A stretch of 29,323 nt of DNA. Origin: an uncultured Pseudomonadota bacterium. Lineage in GTDB: Bacteria > Pseudomonadota > Alphaproteobacteria > RF32 > CAG-239. Shown piece by piece: positions 9,301 through 17,615 of the stretch (the first letter of the stretch is position 1; each line of letters opens with the position of its first letter). The stretch is taken from assembly GCA_902495305.1 (NCBI GenBank), contig CABUWG010000025.1, positions 1 through 29,323 on the forward strand. Reading direction: 5' to 3'. The position numbers were made by a program, and so were the translations under genes. The notes under the pieces were generated by a model. It was not told where the DNA came from, made no database searches, and saw only the letters and a program-made list of their open reading frames with translations.

Positions 9301-9850
9301 TAAGGTTCTGACCGATACATTTCCCGAAATCGAGGTAACTGTTTACTATTTACTTTTCAAAATAAGCTGTAATTTTACAGACATGATTGAATTTAATTGT
9401 ATAATTCCTCATGTAGGAAAAGCAATTAATTTTACTGAGCAACAACTGAGTGATGAAATTTTTACAAAAAATAAGTATGATGAGAACGATGAAATTGAAG
9501 AATTGTGCTGGATGCAGACATTGCAGGCACAAAACTCATTAGAAGAGGATAATTGGATTCCTTTGCCTTTCCCTCAGCTATACCAAGAAATACAAAGCAT
9601 GTATCCTCAAGAACTATCTAATCTTGCTTCATATTTATTTAAGCTCAATAAGTTTTCGTATTTTATTGAATATGTTGTTAATTTTCCACAGCTTTGTGCT
9701 TTTTATGCTTTCTATAATGCAAAAAGTCGAGATGAAATTCGTAATTTAATGAAATTTTCTATAAAAGATTTTATGAATTTTAACCAAAATTATTTTATAG
9801 AGGTTTATAAAATAGCAATATCAATTATGTTAAGAAATTCAACCAAATGA
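6386..9850 (+). CDS. druH: DruH-like large protein of a type III Druantia-like defence system
   Basis: Very large protein of 1154 aa with no domain or catalytic motif that I recognise. The first 250 or so residues and the last 250 or so look helical. The middle (about 300-880) alternates short hydrophobic strands with polar turns and is probably beta-rich, possibly Ig-like repeats. The ATG at 6386 has AAGGA at 6374-6378; a TTG at 6383 is in frame but less likely. The gene ends seven bases before a 2003-aa DUF1998-type helicase gene. A two-gene set of one about 1.1-kaa protein of unknown fold plus one about 2-kaa helicase is the known type III Druantia layout (DruH, DruE). The call rests on this context, not on motifs inside the protein. 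Confidence 0.6.
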   Translation: MLLVENVLHEFLNDFLNKRNLPFPDGRMLYAYQMNQREYLELKEKLNELCQNEELVDLLRNKDFSRCFVLYASEWWKREYSGGVWSWEPIFKTISNDEIKTHQVQVRSRAITEALEYWKYRNSLATGKKFLGAIIANGGLPSKFMQSDKYSSIVRVLRGILRFAGENNANDNELFMRTKEAVKKLPEAIRKDEICELIANLVSTIIKLKRDYELEKETHPVQILNQRCPSWKEQFPLLMEDASVEKMLVGFVEEASRINRNNVRGKIPSVDRIFDFSESDQLKFLFTFPEFDVSAAYFSKFFEISNAEELPQTFYINNLDLKNTTVAIVTMQLGSRKKYKIKKFDNRLDNVLNSVTISLSSADNKIHSKLVTISEKLDINAPFVFIKNDDDTLILKSNGSTYLRENECYIAYKTGIFDLSEFGTLERTVHIGNSELPLIKCTSDIETEQFFVKLNASNPSNNKYCLDGNIISYKAYPHVAYKGVPEVVCYDEDGKRVTIASKYITYYHKGTNLPITDIQNFSGTVDIHCNHGDIERVYTVTIFPADLEIKFDVSDGEYIKFSDMNCIKILPVVDKNVQFTEIAKNEFKFHYLGQKPDKVCFKIYWYSGGTSFIYIPYPCMGVSFFDENGKCIDLFNISILHLMDKKIKIYNNLTKSEKYKLVFKLERANKKGKQVENSRPIFTYDSLTEIKLIDFEDNIKNLLGYSDDENDLIKVSVQLNNKEMGFIRISRYDTYFVLENSTISIPSDQFRIYSNEMLKNTNVVAINLLDPEVPVIPLAQNTDSGIFTGYWNIENLDSSANTYMITSDQKSDISIKPFILCKDKAFESLSDFHKKIIISDIVSVNSGSTITCSSDDLETYLISGLHSYKSELWKDIGDLKQVFATQNISLTALKLWQVLCSNEFLLARLLLFCSSERIIMQKIRDELISVPAIISFATWEAAITEYLQYLREAFAKIPGMESMLKSMISEQFKVLTDTFPEIEVTVYYLLFKISCNFTDMIEFNCIIPHVGKAINFTEQQLSDEIFTKNKYDENDEIEELCWMQTLQAQNSLEEDNWIPLPFPQLYQEIQSMYPQELSNLASYLFKLNKFSYFIEYVVNFPQLCAFYAFYNAKSRDEIRNLMKFSIKDFMNFNQNYFIEVYKIAISIMLRNSTK

Positions 9851-9857
9851 GAAAAAC

Positions 9858-12800
9858 ATGAAGACAAACAGTTACAGCGAACTTCTTAAAATTTTACCTG
9901 TTCAATCAACAGAAGCAATAATGAGCACATTGTCAATTTTGCCTCTAGACTTACGTGAATTCTTGAGAAAGAAATTTTCGGAAGAAGGTGATAAGTTTGT
10001 CGCTGATCCTGTATTTGAGCCTATGTTCAGTTATAAACCAAGCCAACAAACTTTCGGTGAATTAAGTGGAAAGTTGTTGCCTAGGTCATTTGTTAATGCA
10101 TTACATGGGGCTAGTGAGTATAGATTTGATAAAAGCATGTACCCGTATCAACATCAATTAACCTCATGGGAAACATTATTAAATACGAATAATTCATTGG
10201 TTGTATCAAGCGGGACAGGCTCAGGAAAGACGGAATGTTTTATGATTCCTATTATCTCTGATTTAGTCCAACAGGTTGAAAAAACAAATTCTGTGCTTGA
10301 AGGTGTGCAGGCCTTGTTTATTTATCCATTGAATGCTTTAATTCAAAACCAAAGGGAGCGTTTTAGTGAATGGACTAAACCTTATAAGGGGAATATTCGG
10401 TATTGTTTATATAATGGTTTATTGCCACAACAAACGAGGGAATCGGAACAAAAGGAAACTGTGGAAGAAGTTGTTGATAGAGAGCAATTATGGAAATCTC
10501 CATCTCCATTGTTAATTACCAACACCACCATGTTGGAATATATGCTTATTCGCGCAAACGACAAAAGAATAATTGATAAATCAAAAGGAAAATTAAAGTA
10601 TATCGTTTTAGATGAAGCGCATACCTACATCGGTTCGCAAGCGGCAGAATTATCCCTTTTATTAAAAAGGGTTATGGATGCTTTTGAAGTTAAGCCTGAA
10701 CAGGTTAAATTTATAGCAACATCTGCAACCATAGGTGATAATGATGCAAGCACACAATTAAGACGTTTTCTTTCCAGTATTTCGGGTGTAAATGAAGAAA
10801 ACGTTACTGTTGTGTTCGGTAAAAACGAAATAGAGCCATTAGCCTCATCAACAGCCGGCAAATCAATTGATGAAATTGAAAAAATAGAAAACCCGGATGA
10901 AATTATAAAAGAATTACGAAATAATAAATTAGCTTGTTCTTTAAGATCATTTTTTATTTCTTCGAATACTGAACACGGGGTGGCGAGGACCTTAACCGAA
11001 ATATGCAATAATTTTAATTTAACATCTGATCTTGCTTTAAGATGGTTGGATTTACTATCTGTAACACCTGTAAACGAAAAGAGTTTTTTGCCGCTCAGAC
11101 TACATATTTTTCACAAAACATTTCCCGGATTATGGTCCTGCTGTAATCCAAATTGTACTTGCAAGGATAATATCCCGGGGTGGAAATTTGGAAAGATATA
11201 TTTTAAGGAGCAATGTAAATGCGAATGCGGTGCTCCTGTTTTCCGCGTAAAAGCTTGCGCTAACTGTGGCGAACCATTTCTTGAAGCAAAAATTAACGAT
11301 AGCGCAAAGGATGGGAAAAAATACCTGTATCCAACGATGCTTCAAGATATTGATGAGTTTTCTCTTGATGATGACGACAACTATATCAATGATGTTGAAG
11401 CACACACCGTTTGGGTCGAGAATTTCGAAAAAGATAATGACACGGCTTGTTATTTGAATATAGAAGATAGCTCACTATCTTTGGCGAATAGTAATGGAAT
11501 AAGATTAAACGTTTTTGAAGATTATGAGGACATTCATTGCTGTGATGCTCCGGAAGTTGATCAGATAAAATCATTCATTCCTTTGCAAGGTGCTCCATTT
11601 GTTTTGAGCCATGTTTTGCCGACATTGTTAAATTATGCTGAGATAGCAAAAGATTCAGAGTCTAAACCACATGCTGGCCAAAAAATGATTTGTTTTACGG
11701 ACAGCCGTCAAGGCACTGCTAGATTGGCTGTTCAGTTACAACAAAACTCTGAACGTAACTCCTTCAGAAGTATTTTGTTGCACGTGATTGCACATATAGA
11801 GGCTGAAAACAATAAAAACAATAATGCTGATCAGATTAATACATTAAAAGAAGCATATAAAAGTACAAAAATGCCTCAATTACTGGATATGATAAAGCAA
11901 TTAGAAGGACAAAAAGGAAGTTCCTTTGCAAACGAAAACAACGTCATAAGCGATATCTTGAAAGAATTTGACGATAATGACCTCAAATGGATATACAACT
12001 ATTACCGGGACAAAGATTCAATATTTGACACAAATAGAGGTCAAGGTAACCTGATTGAAATATTGTTTGCACGAGAATTAATCAGAAGGCCGAAAAAGGC
12101 AAATAACGTTGAAACATTAGGTTTACTAGCAACTGCTTATGATTTTAGCAAAATTACAAGTGTGCCTGCAAGTATTAGTAAGTATTTCACATGCGATGAT
12201 TGGAAAAATTATCTTAAAATTGTGTTGGACTTTTTTGTGCGTGCCAATGGCTTTGTTGAATATCCGGAGAATTGGGACAAATGGGGGGCTATCAGCAAAA
12301 ATAATGAACCATTGGATTTTGATCACTGGCCTAAAGCTGATAAGAAAAAGAAAAATAGAAACATTGTTAAATTACTGTTTTATGCATTAGATATGGACCA
12401 AACCAATGACTACCATATTGATATAGTAAACGAAATAATGAAAGAAGCTTGGTTAGCTCTAACTTCTGCAACAGGCATTCTGACCCCGTCAGCCAATCAG
12501 ATCTACCGAATGAAAATGGATAAAATAGGATTAAGGCGATTACAAAAAATTTACGTCTGCCCAATAACCAATAAGGCTCTTGATGTAACATTTAAGGGGT
12601 ATTCTCCTTATTTATCTAGAAAAAATAGAGGCGAATCTAAAGAAATAACTCTAGAGAAATGTAAAGAGTATTCGTTTCCAATCTACGATTACAGTAAAGA
12701 AAGTGGAAAATCGTACGATGAATGCGTTTTAATGAGGAGAGAATGGTTAGAAAATAATGATGAAATAAATGAGTTGAAAAAACTGGGTATTTGGAACAAT

Positions 12801-15800
12801 ATTACGAATTCAATTATTTTAGGTAACCGCTACTTCAGAACTGCAGAACATTCGGCTCAACAAACGCACAGCACTTTGAAAAGGTATGAGGATGATTTCA
12901 AAATAGGGAAAATAAATGTTTTGAATTGTTCTACCACAATGGAAATGGGTGTCGATATTGGTGGTATCACTATATCATCTATGAATAACGTACCACCGCA
13001 TCCGGCAAATTATTTGCAAAGAGCCGGACGTGCAGGACGTAGAAGTGAAACAAAGGCCATAAGTTTTACTTTGTGCAAAGATAACTCGCATGATCAATAT
13101 GTTTTTGCGCATCCTAAATGGGCATTTAGCACAAAAATTGCCGCACCTTATGTAGATAAATACAGTTTTATTGTTTTACAACGGCATATAAACTCTCTCT
13201 TGTTAGCATATTATTTTGACAGCATAAAAGGTCAGATAACTGATGCTACTAAGCTGAATATGGAATGGTTTATGCTTCCGGCTGAAAACAGCAGGTTAAT
13301 AAAATTCAAACAGTTCTGTAAGGATGCAATAAGGGTAAATGACCGTATTAGAAAAGCAATCTCTTCGATTATTGAAAATACACACTACGAAGATATAAAC
13401 CTAGACGTTTTTGTAACACAATTGGATGAATTAATTGATAACCTACAAAAGCGGTGGTACGCAGAGTATGATGCAATTCAAGAGCAGAAAGAAAGGGAAA
13501 AAGACCGCAAGATCAGTTTGGCCGCTATTAAAAAAACTGAAGAACGCTTACTTAAGGAATACATTCTCAAAGAGTTAATTGAATACGGCTTATTACCAAG
13601 ATACGGATTTCCAACTAACATCGTCACTTTTGACACGAATAATAGATTTAATTTAGATAAGAAAGTTTCGCAAACAAGAGAAGATAATCTATTTAAGCGA
13701 AGAGAACTTCCATCAAGAGATATTTGTACTGCACTAAGAGAGTATGCGCCTGGATGTGATGTTGTTATTGATGGTTTGGTTTATAAATCCGCCGGTATAA
13801 CACTAAATTGGCACATTCCTGCCTCTGATTCAGAAGTAAAAGAAATCCAATCAATGCGCTATATATGGAGATGCCACAAATGCGGTGCAAGTGGTACTTC
13901 AACAAGTCTTTGTGATGTAAAATGTGATGTTTGCGGATCTGAAATTGATACGAGAGATATGCAGAAGTATATTCAGCCGGCAGGATTTTCTGTTGATTTT
14001 AATGCGGCTGTAAATAACAACGTATCGGTTCAACGTTATATAAATATCTGTGAACCTTTAGTGACGGCTCATAATACTCTCAATTCCTATTTAGGATTAC
14101 CTTACGTAAAATATAAAAATGATAAAGAAGGTAGTGTAATCCACTATTCAAACGGCGGCGGTGAAGGATATATTTTGTGCCTCGAATGCGGTAGAATGGT
14201 TGCAAACAACAAGAAAAACCGGGAAGAATTCAAAAAAAGACATTACCGTTTGCGTAGTGGCGTATACCCCAATAGTCAAACAGGAAATACTTATAAAGTT
14301 GAATGCCAACATTCGCCTTATTCAATTATAGAAAATATTAATCTCGGCGTAGAAATTAAAACAGACCTTTTGGAGCTAATTCTATCTGATTTAGATGGCA
14401 ACGTCATTGATGACAGGACGTTGGCATATTCACTTGCGGTGGCCATACGTAGCGGTATTGCTAAATACATGAATGTTGAAACAGAAGAAATCGGATGTAT
14501 CGCTAAACAAATCCGGGTTAATGGAACAAATAAAAAAGGGTTTGCGATAGAGTTATTTGATAAAAATGCTTCCGGATATTGCTCTTCAAATGATATTATA
14601 AAAAATTTGAATATCATATTTAAGTATGCCCAAAATATTCTAAAATGTGATTGCGCACAATCTTGCAATAAATGTATTTTACAGAATGACACAAAATACA
14701 ACTACAGATATTTGGATAGAAAACTTGCGCTGGAGTTCTTAACAGATGAGTGGATTGCTAAAAATACTTTGCCGCAGGATATGAAAATCTTCGGAGATGG
14801 CACTCTTGTTGCATCTGCAAGTATTGAAAGTTTGATTGAGGATACTCCAAATTTACAAAAGTTATACTTAATTATCCCGGAAAATATGGAAAATGAAGAT
14901 TTTTCAAACTCTCCAATTTACAGGCTTGTCAACAGATATAATGCATTAAACACTCAGATAATACTTTGCGTGAATGAAAAAACACTGGGAGATGATGTAA
15001 AGAAAACCATTTCTTTGCTTTCCAATTTAAGCAATGTCTCTGTGAAAGCGATACCAGAAAAGCTAAATGATAAAATAATGGCAATTGTTTGGGATGGTTT
15101 CAAGTATTATTCATATGCATCCTTTGATGAAAATGTAAGACAATTAAACCAGTATTGGGGAAGTAATATAAACACATCAATATTATCAGGCTATATTGAT
15201 ATCAACGGCCTAAAATTTAATGATGTTAAATTAGAGACTGTTGAAAATATAAGTTACGATAAAATGTTCAATATTTCGTCAGAGGTTAACGGCCCAGGAT
15301 ATGGGTTCGGTAATAGATTGTTATCCATTTTGGCATCAAGTTTGGATAAAGGAATAAGTTCACCAATAGTAAAAATTGAATATAAGGATAGATATCTAAA
15401 AAATCCTTTGGCCTCAGGTTTATTTTACAGTTTTATAAAAGAACTTAAAGTTAGGTACGAAAAATTATGGAATTGTGCATCTATAACTTTGGAAACAGCC
15501 GAAACTACAGAAACCAACAAACAATATCCAACAATGTTTTATCATGACTGGGATGATGTGGATGCTAGAAATGAGGTATTAACTGCATTGTTTGATAAAA
15601 TTGGATTGAAATTTCAATTAAAAGAGAAAAACAAAAAATATCTCGAGCATAACAGAATAATGACAATTGAACTGGAAAATGGCGAAAAAATTAATTTAAT
15701 ACTAGATCAAGGCTTTTCTTACTGGAGATGTCTTGCATATTGTTACGCTGAAAACATCTTTCCGTTTGATGCAGACATTGATGAACAGGTGGCAAAAATC

Positions 15801-15869
15801 GGACAATGGTTACCGAATGTATCCGGTGATACTTATCCAACCAGAATATTTTACACTAAATCGAAATAG
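9858..15869 (+). CDS. druE: DruE-like giant DEAH-type helicase with DUF1998-like C-terminal region
   Basis: 2003-aa superfamily 2 helicase, the predicted motor of the Druantia-like pair. Motif I SGTGSGKT lies at about 118-125, DEAH at 252-255, SAT at 289-291 and motif VI QRAGRAGRR at about 1054-1062, so the two RecA-like lobes are split by a roughly 700-aa insert. That insert carries a Cys cluster (about 428-475, CCNPNCTC and CxCxC, then CANC). A second four-Cys site lies at about 1339-1363 (CHKC ... CDVC). A CDCAQSCNKC motif near 1597 is typical of DUF1998. The last 350 or so residues are unassigned. DUF1998 helicases also occur in DISARM, but no DISARM methylase or DrmB partner is present. 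It follows the preceding gene by seven bases and looks intact. Confidence 0.75.
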   Translation: MKTNSYSELLKILPVQSTEAIMSTLSILPLDLREFLRKKFSEEGDKFVADPVFEPMFSYKPSQQTFGELSGKLLPRSFVNALHGASEYRFDKSMYPYQHQLTSWETLLNTNNSLVVSSGTGSGKTECFMIPIISDLVQQVEKTNSVLEGVQALFIYPLNALIQNQRERFSEWTKPYKGNIRYCLYNGLLPQQTRESEQKETVEEVVDREQLWKSPSPLLITNTTMLEYMLIRANDKRIIDKSKGKLKYIVLDEAHTYIGSQAAELSLLLKRVMDAFEVKPEQVKFIATSATIGDNDASTQLRRFLSSISGVNEENVTVVFGKNEIEPLASSTAGKSIDEIEKIENPDEIIKELRNNKLACSLRSFFISSNTEHGVARTLTEICNNFNLTSDLALRWLDLLSVTPVNEKSFLPLRLHIFHKTFPGLWSCCNPNCTCKDNIPGWKFGKIYFKEQCKCECGAPVFRVKACANCGEPFLEAKINDSAKDGKKYLYPTMLQDIDEFSLDDDDNYINDVEAHTVWVENFEKDNDTACYLNIEDSSLSLANSNGIRLNVFEDYEDIHCCDAPEVDQIKSFIPLQGAPFVLSHVLPTLLNYAEIAKDSESKPHAGQKMICFTDSRQGTARLAVQLQQNSERNSFRSILLHVIAHIEAENNKNNNADQINTLKEAYKSTKMPQLLDMIKQLEGQKGSSFANENNVISDILKEFDDNDLKWIYNYYRDKDSIFDTNRGQGNLIEILFARELIRRPKKANNVETLGLLATAYDFSKITSVPASISKYFTCDDWKNYLKIVLDFFVRANGFVEYPENWDKWGAISKNNEPLDFDHWPKADKKKKNRNIVKLLFYALDMDQTNDYHIDIVNEIMKEAWLALTSATGILTPSANQIYRMKMDKIGLRRLQKIYVCPITNKALDVTFKGYSPYLSRKNRGESKEITLEKCKEYSFPIYDYSKESGKSYDECVLMRREWLENNDEINELKKLGIWNNITNSIILGNRYFRTAEHSAQQTHSTLKRYEDDFKIGKINVLNCSTTMEMGVDIGGITISSMNNVPPHPANYLQRAGRAGRRSETKAISFTLCKDNSHDQYVFAHPKWAFSTKIAAPYVDKYSFIVLQRHINSLLLAYYFDSIKGQITDATKLNMEWFMLPAENSRLIKFKQFCKDAIRVNDRIRKAISSIIENTHYEDINLDVFVTQLDELIDNLQKRWYAEYDAIQEQKEREKDRKISLAAIKKTEERLLKEYILKELIEYGLLPRYGFPTNIVTFDTNNRFNLDKKVSQTREDNLFKRRELPSRDICTALREYAPGCDVVIDGLVYKSAGITLNWHIPASDSEVKEIQSMRYIWRCHKCGASGTSTSLCDVKCDVCGSEIDTRDMQKYIQPAGFSVDFNAAVNNNVSVQRYINICEPLVTAHNTLNSYLGLPYVKYKNDKEGSVIHYSNGGGEGYILCLECGRMVANNKKNREEFKKRHYRLRSGVYPNSQTGNTYKVECQHSPYSIIENINLGVEIKTDLLELILSDLDGNVIDDRTLAYSLAVAIRSGIAKYMNVETEEIGCIAKQIRVNGTNKKGFAIELFDKNASGYCSSNDIIKNLNIIFKYAQNILKCDCAQSCNKCILQNDTKYNYRYLDRKLALEFLTDEWIAKNTLPQDMKIFGDGTLVASASIESLIEDTPNLQKLYLIIPENMENEDFSNSPIYRLVNRYNALNTQIILCVNEKTLGDDVKKTISLLSNLSNVSVKAIPEKLNDKIMAIVWDGFKYYSYASFDENVRQLNQYWGSNINTSILSGYIDINGLKFNDVKLETVENISYDKMFNISSEVNGPGYGFGNRLLSILASSLDKGISSPIVKIEYKDRYLKNPLASGLFYSFIKELKVRYEKLWNCASITLETAETTETNKQYPTMFYHDWDDVDARNEVLTALFDKIGLKFQLKEKNKKYLEHNRIMTIELENGEKINLILDQGFSYWRCLAYCYAENIFPFDADIDEQVAKIGQWLPNVSGDTYPTRIFYTKSK

Positions 15870-16078
15870 ATACTGTAAAAGTTATGGTATATCAGATAGT
15901 TATATTAGAGGTTCGCGACAAAAGAGTGGGTGTCCACGCTGGGTGGAAAATTAGCCCACTAGGTAAAAATATGGTTTGTAAAAATTGAGAAAGCCCTAGT
16001 GTTTTCAGCGTTATATCGCTATAATTCATCTAAATGAAAACGAGGCTGTATCAAAGTAGGGATTTTCCCTAGATGTCG
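15870..16078. other. Gene-free segment with several small hairpins
   Basis: I see no credible gene here. Inverted repeats are dense: AGTGGG (15925-15930) with CCCACT (15955-15960), enclosing CCAC/GTGG; CACTAGG (15957-15963) with CCTAGTG (15995-16001), which competes with the first stem; and TAGGG/CCCTA (16057-16071). None has a proper T-run. The right copy of the 15-bp direct repeat lies inside. It may be the end of a mobile block or a structured RNA. Confidence 0.45.
16039..16053. repeat. Right copy of the 15-bp direct repeat
   Basis: Exact same-strand copy of AACGAGGCTGTATCA (see 5944-5958), about 170 bp after the end of the helicase gene. The bases on either side differ between the copies, so the identity stops sharply. 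Confidence 0.5.
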
Positions 16079-16130
16079 CCGACCACTAAAAAAGGGTGCA
16101 CGAAGTGTGCCTTTTTTTGTGGCTTCGGGA
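16079..16130. repeat. 52-bp palindromic repeat, copy 1 (terminator-like)
   Basis: Differs from copy 2 (16255-16306) at one base. The whole unit folds on itself: CCGA and CCAC pair with GTGG and TCGG (with a 2-nt bulge), and the core is AAAAAAGGGTGCAC, loop GAA, then a matching arm ending in a T-run. It can act as a Rho-independent terminator on either strand, and would end the druE transcript. The long hairpin and paired arrangement also resemble REP/BIME-type elements. Confidence 0.65.
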
Positions 16131-16254
16131 AGCTGATGAGAAACCACGAGAAAGTGGGTTCGACTACCAGCGAAAGGCGGATGAAAAGACGCCGGTGAGC
16201 GAAGCGAATGAGCGCCTGTGCAACTCAAGCGGAGCGCAGAGTAATCCCGCTGCC

Positions 16255-16306
16255 CCGACCACTAAAAAAGGGTGCACGAAGTGTGCCCTTTTTTGTGGCT
16301 TCGGGA
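16255..16306. repeat. 52-bp palindromic repeat, copy 2 (terminator-like)
   Basis: Same orientation as copy 1 and 176 bp downstream, with the same stem-loop core (16264-16294). The 124 bp between the copies hold no convincing gene. They include a short GGCG/CGCC hairpin. The repeat separates the Druantia-like block from the DGR block. Confidence 0.65.
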
Positions 16307-16606
16307 GCCGTCTCCGGCGGGTGAGGCTTCAGTTTTTGCTCACTGCTTCAGAAGCCGCGTTGCCGTGATGGTGTATGTGAGAGATAGGACTTCGAAAAAT
16401 GGGCGAAAAACGTCAGTGTGCCGCGAAGAGTACGACCAGAGGCGCAGTGACAGCATACAGTTTAATTTATGCCGTAAAAATCCTGCATTTACATAATCTT
16501 TGTTCTGTTCGTTGCAGAAAGCAATTCAGCAGCCGGTTAATTTTTATTGCTTGTTTTTTTCATCCGGTATATCTTATTTTTATCTTTATTCAGAAAGGGC
16601 AGGATT
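16307..16606. other. Leader region upstream of the DGR genes
   Basis: I see no gene supported here. The most likely promoter is weak: -35 TTGCTT (16547-16552), 17-bp spacer, -10 TATCTT (16570-16575) on the plus strand, which would start transcription near 16582, just before the avd-like gene. Confidence 0.3.
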
Positions 16607-17203
16607 TTGCAGGGGTATAATTTAAGCCGCAACAAGAGTTTAAGGCTTCCGAAGATTGTAGAAAACGAAGCCGGCGTTCTTAATTCCACAGATGATTTGT
16701 TTGCAACACGTCAGGCTTCCGCTTTGGCCGCTGACAGGAAATTTCCGAAAAAAAACGAGGACGGGGAGGAAAATGGCCATGACGCCGAGTTGGAACGGGT
16801 TTTGAAACTGCCTGAAACCGCGAGCGAGCTGGTGGTCATAACCAAGGCAAAAAAACTCGGGGCTTATACGATTGCGATTACGGCAAAATCGCCGGCAAAG
16901 TTCCGCGGCGTGTTTGTTAACCGGATGCAAAATTTTTGCCTCGACGCCGTACAAAATATGCTGAATGCCAATTTTATCCGCGCGGAAGACGAGGAAAGCA
17001 AAAAACTGCGGGAGAAGTTTCAGTCTGATGCGATTATCTGCTTGAAAATGCTGGCATATATTGCCATGGTGGCAGAGAATGCCGGTTGTATTTTGAAAAG
17101 ACAATATAAACAGATTGCATTGCAGGCCGGCGAGACGATTAATCTGGCTCTGGCCTGGAAAAAGAGCGATGATGAAAAATGGAGGAGCAAAAAAGAGATT
17201 TGA
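16607..17203 (+). CDS. avd: DGR accessory variability determinant (Avd-like)
   Basis: Predicted Avd, the small basic four-helix-bundle partner that binds the reverse transcriptase and template RNA during mutagenic cDNA synthesis. The C-terminal 110 or so residues show the expected amphipathic helices (FRGVFVNRMQNFCLDAVQNM, then helices rich in Lys, Ala and Leu). About 90 residues precede them, longer than a usual Avd of roughly 110-130 aa. No in-frame ATG exists upstream of the bundle. I chose TTG at 16607 because AAAGGG (16594-16599) lies seven bases upstream; the frame is also open from a TTG at 16547. It is followed within 50 bases by the template repeat and then the reverse transcriptase. 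The identification rests on fold-like features and position. Confidence 0.7.
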   Translation: MQGYNLSRNKSLRLPKIVENEAGVLNSTDDLFATRQASALAADRKFPKKNEDGEENGHDAELERVLKLPETASELVVITKAKKLGAYTIAITAKSPAKFRGVFVNRMQNFCLDAVQNMLNANFIRAEDEESKKLREKFQSDAIICLKMLAYIAMVAENAGCILKRQYKQIALQAGETINLALAWKKSDDEKWRSKKEI

Positions 17204-17246
17204 AACCGAAAGGTTTTAAATGAGGGAAAGCTTGTAATTGCCTTAT

Positions 17247-17356
17247 TTGGTCGGCGTCCGCTAATAATAACGGGAATGTTCGCACCGTGAATAATGACGG
17301 AGATAAGAACTATAATAATCCCCAAAAACGAAAGGCCGCCGTTCGGCCCGATTTGC
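17247..17356 (+). repeat. DGR template repeat (TR)
   Basis: 110-bp non-coding copy that aligns without gaps to the VR at 18888-18997. By hand count there are 15 differences, all at TR adenines (10 A to G, 3 A to C, 2 A to T), and none at C, G or T. TR holds about 34 adenines, including nine AAT/AAC codons in the reading frame of the target; these can mutate widely but never to a stop. Identity ends at 17357 with the first non-adenine mismatch. The GC-rich 3' end (GGCCGCCGTTCGGCCC) is identical in both copies and fits the IMH-type end where mutagenic homing begins. Confidence 0.95.
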
Positions 17357-17421
17357 TTTTGAAGGGAAACATTAAAATTGCGTCCGGCAAAGCCGCAAGT
17401 TTCCGAAAAACAAGCCTGTTT

Positions 17422-17443
17422 ACGGTTTTTATGCAAAAACCGT
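17422..17443 (+). ncRNA. Perfect stem-loop in the TR-RT spacer, part of the presumed DGR template RNA
   Basis: ACGGTTTTT (17422-17430), loop ATGC, AAAAACCGT (17435-17443): a 9-bp perfect stem. A weaker stem TTTTCC/GGAAAA follows at 17472-17493. In characterised DGRs the RNA downstream of TR is structured and needed for cDNA priming by the RT-Avd complex. Position and structure suggest the same role. No T-run follows the main stem, so it is not a terminator. The RNA ends are not defined. Confidence 0.5.
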
Positions 17444-17615
17444 CCGTGCTGAAAGCAAAGGAAGTTTTCTCTTTTCCGGCCGCTGCGGGAAAATGTTCCA
17501 TGCGGAGGAAGAAACAAAAACAGCAAATGTTTTATGAAATACCACATACATTGACGCAGTTTTGTTTTAATGTATTATCGGGTATTTCTTTTTTTATCCG
17601 GAGATATGACAGAGC

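Noticed and set aside
9858..15869. DISARM helicase (DrmA/DrmB).
   Set aside because: No DISARM methylase, PLD nuclease or separate DUF1998 gene is nearby; one giant protein with helicase plus DUF1998-like end, after an 1154-aa partner, fits Druantia better.
16131..16254. tRNA- or tmRNA-like 3' end between the two 52-bp repeats (GTGGGTTCGACTACC and CCCCGACCA).
   Set aside because: The T-loop-like and CCA-like pieces are about 100 bp apart and in the wrong relation, and I can build no cloverleaf.
16019..16546. Several overlapping 60-90-codon frames on both strands.
   Set aside because: They cross the palindromic repeats, lack ribosome binding sites and show no protein-like composition.
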